Source: Bostrychus sinensis (taxonomy: Eukaryota > Chordata > Actinopteri > Gobiiformes > Eleotridae). Taken from it: DNA of 64,000 nt. The stretch lies in NCBI GenBank assembly GCA_020698575.1, contig CM036242.1, positions 15,481,124-15,545,123 on the forward strand, read 5' to 3'. Position 1 is the stretch's first letter. Every line of letters starts with the position of its first letter. Of this stretch, positions 59,600 to 64,000 are shown piece after piece. Made by a program: the position numbers and the translations under genes. A model generated the notes under the pieces. It saw only the letters and a list, made by a program, of their open reading frames with translations. It searched no databases and was not told where the DNA came from.

Positions 59600-61165
59600 T
59601 TTCTGACTTCTGCTCCTGCCTCCTGTTCTGTTAACCTTTGCGAGTTATGTCATGAGGTCAACAGTAAGGCTCGTACTGCAGTGAGGAAAGGATCTTCAGC
59701 TGCCTTTGGAGGATCTGACCTTCTTAACCCAGCGGCGGAAACAACAAGGGAAGTTATGTGGACCTACAGCTGTTTAATAAAAAATACAACACCCAGCAAT
59801 AAGCACACCTTATCCTCCACTACAGCGCTAATTTTAATGATCAGTGTACAGAAATAACCCGAAATCATATAAGAGAAGCTACTGCTGTGTTTAATAAAGA
59901 GCTCTGCACTAACATCACAGACTTTAGAATCATCTCTGACTTACAGAGACTCAGAGGTTTGAACATGAAACACTGCTGTAATCCACACAGAACAGGCTGT
60001 AGTAAATATTCTCTGAGAATCACCGACAGCAGCTCTGTCTCTGCTCTGGACAGTTGGCAGCATTAACGCTACACTGAACGCTGCTGTGGATTTATGCTAA
60101 CTAGCCACGCGGTTTTAAGTTTTGTTTATGTAAAATGTAAACAAAAGTGCGCAGAGCAGCTCCAGCTCACAGTGTTGCACAAAAATCATTTATCAGGAGT
60201 CTAAGTGCTCTCTCTCAGTGACACTTCTGACTCATCCCAAAAACTCATCAGACGGAGATTGGCCTCACTCAGCCATGTTCAGAGACAACTTTCTCCTCGC
60301 TGGTTGATATGGAACCTGCGGGGCTTCCTATGGTAAGGAAGCTATTTAAGGAAGCAATGAAGCTCTTTTTCCTACCTCCTTCCTTACTGAGAAAACAATC
60401 CGGACAGTCCTAAAATGTTTCTCATTTTCCAGGACCCTTCGCGGCTCAACCACTTTGGAGTGATCTACGTCATCAGCTCCTCGCCAAGTGCTGTTCCAAA
60501 TCCTTACATCCCCCACGTCCTCTGGAGCTCGTCTCCTCCGTTTGACTAATTCACAAAGCCCCTAGCCCACAATGCACTGGAACCATTTTAATCTTTTGCA
60601 AACTTTATTTAACAATGAAGACAAATGTAATTACAACATAAAAGTCCCAACAAAAGAAAATAATAAAATATATTACTACTGTGCCCCACATTGCAGGTTA
60701 TAACAGGATAAAGAGCACATTTTAGGCTCTGCATGGAGGAAAGTCAATATTAAAATAGTCTAATAGTTTTTGCTGTTTCTGATTATTTCATTTTAACTTA
60801 TTTTGATGTACATTTTGTTATAGGAATAAATTCAGCTAATGATATGTCATGATTTTGTTTATTATGACATATTTTGTAAGCATTTCTGTAAGAGCTTTAT
60901 TTTTTTTAATACCAAAATGCTGATACATGAGAACACAAAAATGTTCATGTTCTGCTGTCTGACTCTTTTCCACTTGTAAAAGTGTTGTTTTTTATTACAG
61001 CTCCATATTTTTAACTTGCAATATTTGATCACGTGACACACATTCCAGAGCAGGCTCCAAAAATGCTCTGGTGCAGCGTTAGCAGGACGCTCGGCTTTGC
61101 TTTTGAGTGGCCGACTCAAGAGGAAGGCTTCGAAGCAGCCTTCAGAGGAAGGATCCTTGGAAATG
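59600..61165. repeat. Moderately GC-rich repeat-like block
   Basis: Denser in G+C and CpG than its surroundings, with no long frame. AGGAAAGGATCTTCAGCTGC near the left and AGCAGCCTTCAGAGGAAGGA near the right look like diverged inverted ends, suggesting an old DNA transposon. Ends not fixed. Confidence 0.3.
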
Positions 61166-61181
61166 AGAAACACCTCTTATT

Positions 61182-61267
61182 ATGGTGGACGATGACGAAC
61201 ATCCGGTTATAGCTTCAGGAGCTAGGAAGTTCCTTGACAATTTCCACTTTTTGGATTCAGCCAGAGG
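61182..61267 (+). CDS. Candidate first coding exon, unknown protein
   Basis: An ATG opens the frame MVDDDEHPVIASGARKFLDN followed by FHFLDSARG, and the exon would end at a strong donor GG|GTAAGTAA (phase 2). Unspliced, it stops two bases later at TAA. The sequence is charged and not low-complexity. It sits at the edge of a repeat-like block (59.6-61.2 kb) and no following exon was found, so it may be a chance frame. Confidence 0.25.
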
Positions 61268-61344
61268 GTAAGTAACTTCAAAATGGAATAGGAAACAGAC
61301 AAAATGCTGGTAATAGAAAGATAAACTAAGCCGACAGGGTAGAA

Positions 61345-61540
61345 CATGGCACTCACATTCATTCACTATAGGGCAATTTAGATTCACCAGTTCACCTAAC
61401 ACTTGCATGTTTTTGGATGGTGAGGGAAGCCACAGTCGAGAACCCACTGTCACGCAAGAGGACTTGCTGACTCTCCTCAGAGATTGTGAGATGACCACAG
61501 GAGAGGAAGGAGCGCTTACCACTCTGTGCACCCCATTATA
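61345..61540 (-). repeat. SINE body fragment, first family
   Basis: CTCACATTCATTCACTATAG, ACACTTGCATGTTTTTGGAT and GAGAACCCACTGTCACGCAA. Confidence 0.6.
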
Positions 61541-62889
61541 CCTATATTGTATTATGTTATTACTTCCAACATATACCAAGAGTTTTACTTCAAAGATCAT
61601 TGAGTTAAATAAAATTGAAGGGGAATAAAATATTAAGCTATTAAACAGGAAAAATAATTTTAAATGGCTCACTCAGGCTGTCATTTTTATCATTTTAATT
61701 AACACAACTAATATAAAGTCATCACTTAGTGGGAATTTTTCAGACAGGCCTTCAAATTAGCTTCTGTAATAACGGGTATAAAATATCATTAGAGCTTACT
61801 TCAGTTTCACACTATTTTCTGTAAAGGTCATATAAGCTGTAACTGAAAAGAAGGGGATTTTTATAGCTGAGCTGCGAAGACAGAAAGTTCCTAAAGTAAG
61901 TCTTTCTTTGGGCTTTAAGCACACCTCTGCTGTATGACCCCTGGCTTTAAACCAAAACAAAATACTATACAGGCAGATTGGTGCTACTTCTGTGGGTTAC
62001 TGGAGTCTGTTAGAAGTCATTTTACGGTTTTATCGACTGCACACCCGAACTTTTAATCCAACAAAGCACAGCCCTAAGCTCTTAGATCTTTAGCCATTTT
62101 TGTATCTCCAAGGTCTCAAAACAAAAAGGTCATTACAGGTTTCCCTCAGCATTCAATACAGTGGTAGCCCGGTCATTACACAAAGAAAAGAAATCAGCGA
62201 GGGGGATCAAACGACTCAAATCACTTAAAGGAGTCAATGGGTTCAATATTGTCCAGCCCCTAACCTTGCATTACCTCTGGGTTTTCAATAGCTGTGACAT
62301 GAACAAGTCAATTAGTGATTTTTAAATGCAGGATTGGGTTCAGTGTCAAGTACACACACAAGTGGATGATGAGTGGTACATGACACAATATTTAAAATTA
62401 ATGCATAATTAATATTAAAAGATTGTGGCTGTCAGTAAATCATTATCATCATGGATAATGCTTCCTGTTGCCCTATGAAGTTAAGAGAATGGAAGGTGCC
62501 ATGTTGCTTTGCAGCAATGAATCAATATTAAGATTGCATTAGAAAGTAGTGCATGAAGACGACTACAAACGTCTTTTATTATTGGCATCATAATCTACTA
62601 TACCTGCTTACAAAGTATGTCCAAGTTATGTTACATTTCTTGGTAAATTATTTATTTTCATATCATTTATTTTGAGACTGTATGTATACTGCAACAAACT
62701 CACAGGAATGCTGCTCTAAATATGTATTTTAATATGTGGCAAGAATAGTTTTCTTAAATTTGAACATGCTGAACTGAATGCATGAGTAACATCAGGTGCT
62801 TAACATGCTGTACATAAACTGACTTTGAGACTATCTATTTAATTATAAAGTTTTATTTCTTTAGCTTAGCTGTAATATGGGTCATCAAA

Positions 62890-63215
62890 GGGTGCACATG
62901 TGACATGACATCCTGCCTCTCAAGAGAGGTTGTGGGTTAGATCCCCTGACCAACCCACACACAGTGTTGTCTGCATGCCCTTCCCATGTTACTGTGGGTT
63001 CTCTTCAAATACTCTGTCTTCCTCCCACAGTGCAAAGGCATGCACATGTAGGTAAAATGTTAAATTGTTCCTAGTGAATGAGTGTCAGTGAATATCTCTT
63101 TGTTACCATGCGACTAACTGGACATTGTACCCTGCCTCAGGCTCATAGTTGCTGGAATAGGCTCCAGCCACCTGGGATTCATATTTCCATTAGAGGTTGA
63201 TGAATGAATGAGAAA
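62890..63215 (+). repeat. SINE copy, first family, plus orientation
   Basis: A degenerate B box GGGTTAGATCCCC (about 62935-62947), then the body (TCTTCCTCCCACAGTGCAAA, TGTTCCTAGTGAATGAGTG), then TGGAATAGGCTCCAGCCACC and a (GAAT)n tail. Confidence 0.65.
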
Positions 63216-64000
63216 TGAATATAAAAAAAATACAAACTGACATCAGCTTCTACCCTGTCCAGTATGACTGGTTGTTGACATAATTATGCAAAATGAAAGG
63301 TGGAACCATTGTCCAATTGCAGCAAAGCTTTGCGGTGATTTTTGTGAATTGGAACAGAGGCCGTGCATGTATTGACAAGCACATGGTTTTGAACCAAACA
63401 ATACAATCATTATTTGTCCCATTTCCACTTTGTTTAGAGCTTTGCAGTATCACTCATAACATATTCATTGATCAATTCATCATCATCTTCACTGGTTTTA
63501 CTTCAGTCCACCATTCTGAACGCCAAATGAACGTAGGGCCCCATTAGCACTTGTTTGTATTTCAGGGTGACATTTTTCCGAGACGGGCAGGGAGCTGTTA
63601 AGACAGAGTTTCCTGACAGCCTCCAGCGTCTCCATTGACTCGGAGTTATGATGAAAGGTCAGTGGTAGGCTAACAAAGGGTGAGAGGAAAAGAACAACAC
63701 AGGAACGAGCGGGTCCACACTGAGCGCACACAGATGAAATAACAGGCCAACGGGCACAAAGCAGCCCCGACTGTGAGGGGACAGCGAGCAGATAAATACA
63801 GAAATGTCAATGTCTGTGAATAAATTAATGCTTCCACAACCACAATATACTAAAGTTATTTCAGTTTTATTTTATTTTTTTATGGGAGAAAGAATGATAA
63901 CAATAGCTTCAGTATACGGTTATACATTTAAAGATATTTTAGCTTATGTGCCAATGAAAGTATAGTATAGTAGTATAATATTTTTTTCTATTTAAAATAA
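63216..64000. other. Right end of the window, nothing recognised
   Basis: Short unsupported open frames only; a GC-richer patch at 63540-63790. Confidence 0.4.

Noticed and set aside
61142..61672. Longest open frame in the window (176 codons, minus strand)
   Set aside because: It runs through a SINE body (61345-61540), is rich in Phe/Leu/Ser from AT-rich DNA and matches no protein I know.

Overview
This window looks like intergenic and intronic DNA from a ray-finned (probably percomorph) fish. It is AT-rich and has no long open frames. It carries many short tRNA-derived SINE fragments, hAT-type and Tc1-type DNA transposons, a 5'-truncated L1-like LINE, microsatellites ((GT)n, (TA)n, (TTG)n, (TATAG)n) and minisatellites. 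I see no operons, bacterial signals or CRISPR arrays. Nearly all open frames are chance or repeat-derived.

The best-supported gene is on the + strand at about 27.2-28.5 kb. It is a small multi-exon gene with a complete TCF/LEF-type HMG box (start motif PYIKKPPNAFMLY). The box is split over three exons with canonical junctions, and the central exon is exactly 108 nt. A proline/asparagine-rich last exon ends in TAG and is followed by two AATAAA signals. The gene may be decaying: the donor needed to join the last exon in frame reads CTAAAT instead of GTAAAT, and the exons upstream of the box do not join it in their most protein-like frame.

The second coding candidate is a 3'-terminal exon at 50,724-50,926 (+): strong acceptor, 66 open codons, stop, then AATAAA. 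Its protein is not recognised and no upstream exons were found. Weaker single-exon candidates lie at 129-237, 19,903-19,958 and 61,182-61,267.

Layout. 0-5.1 kb: a GGCTC-rich repeat fragment, an unidentified minus-strand open frame, and SINEs including a head-to-tail pair. 5.2-8.2 kb: a Tc1-like MITE and a 1,375-bp non-autonomous hAT element. 9.6-14.5 kb: repeat fragments, a long (GT)n, a terminal-inverted-repeat element and a 260-bp imperfect palindrome. 17.1-19.2 kb: a 16-bp minisatellite with a 96-bp higher-order period, then a degenerate AGTAA-rich array. 19-27 kb: mostly single-copy, with a 12-bp minisatellite at 23.9 kb. 27.2-28.5 kb: the HMG-box gene. 30.3-32.0 kb: a CTCF-like motif and a 1,142-bp hAT element with a perfect 8-bp target duplication. 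34.3-39.7 kb: repeats, including the L1 remnant with a target duplication. 42.0-43.2 kb: a decayed Tc1-like transposon with about 190-bp inverted repeats. 43-64 kb: SINE fragments, simple repeats, the terminal exon at 50.7 kb and a moderately GC-rich repeat-like block at 59.6-61.2 kb. Several single-copy stretches rich in homeodomain-type ATTA/TAAT sites could be conserved non-coding elements, which only alignment can show.
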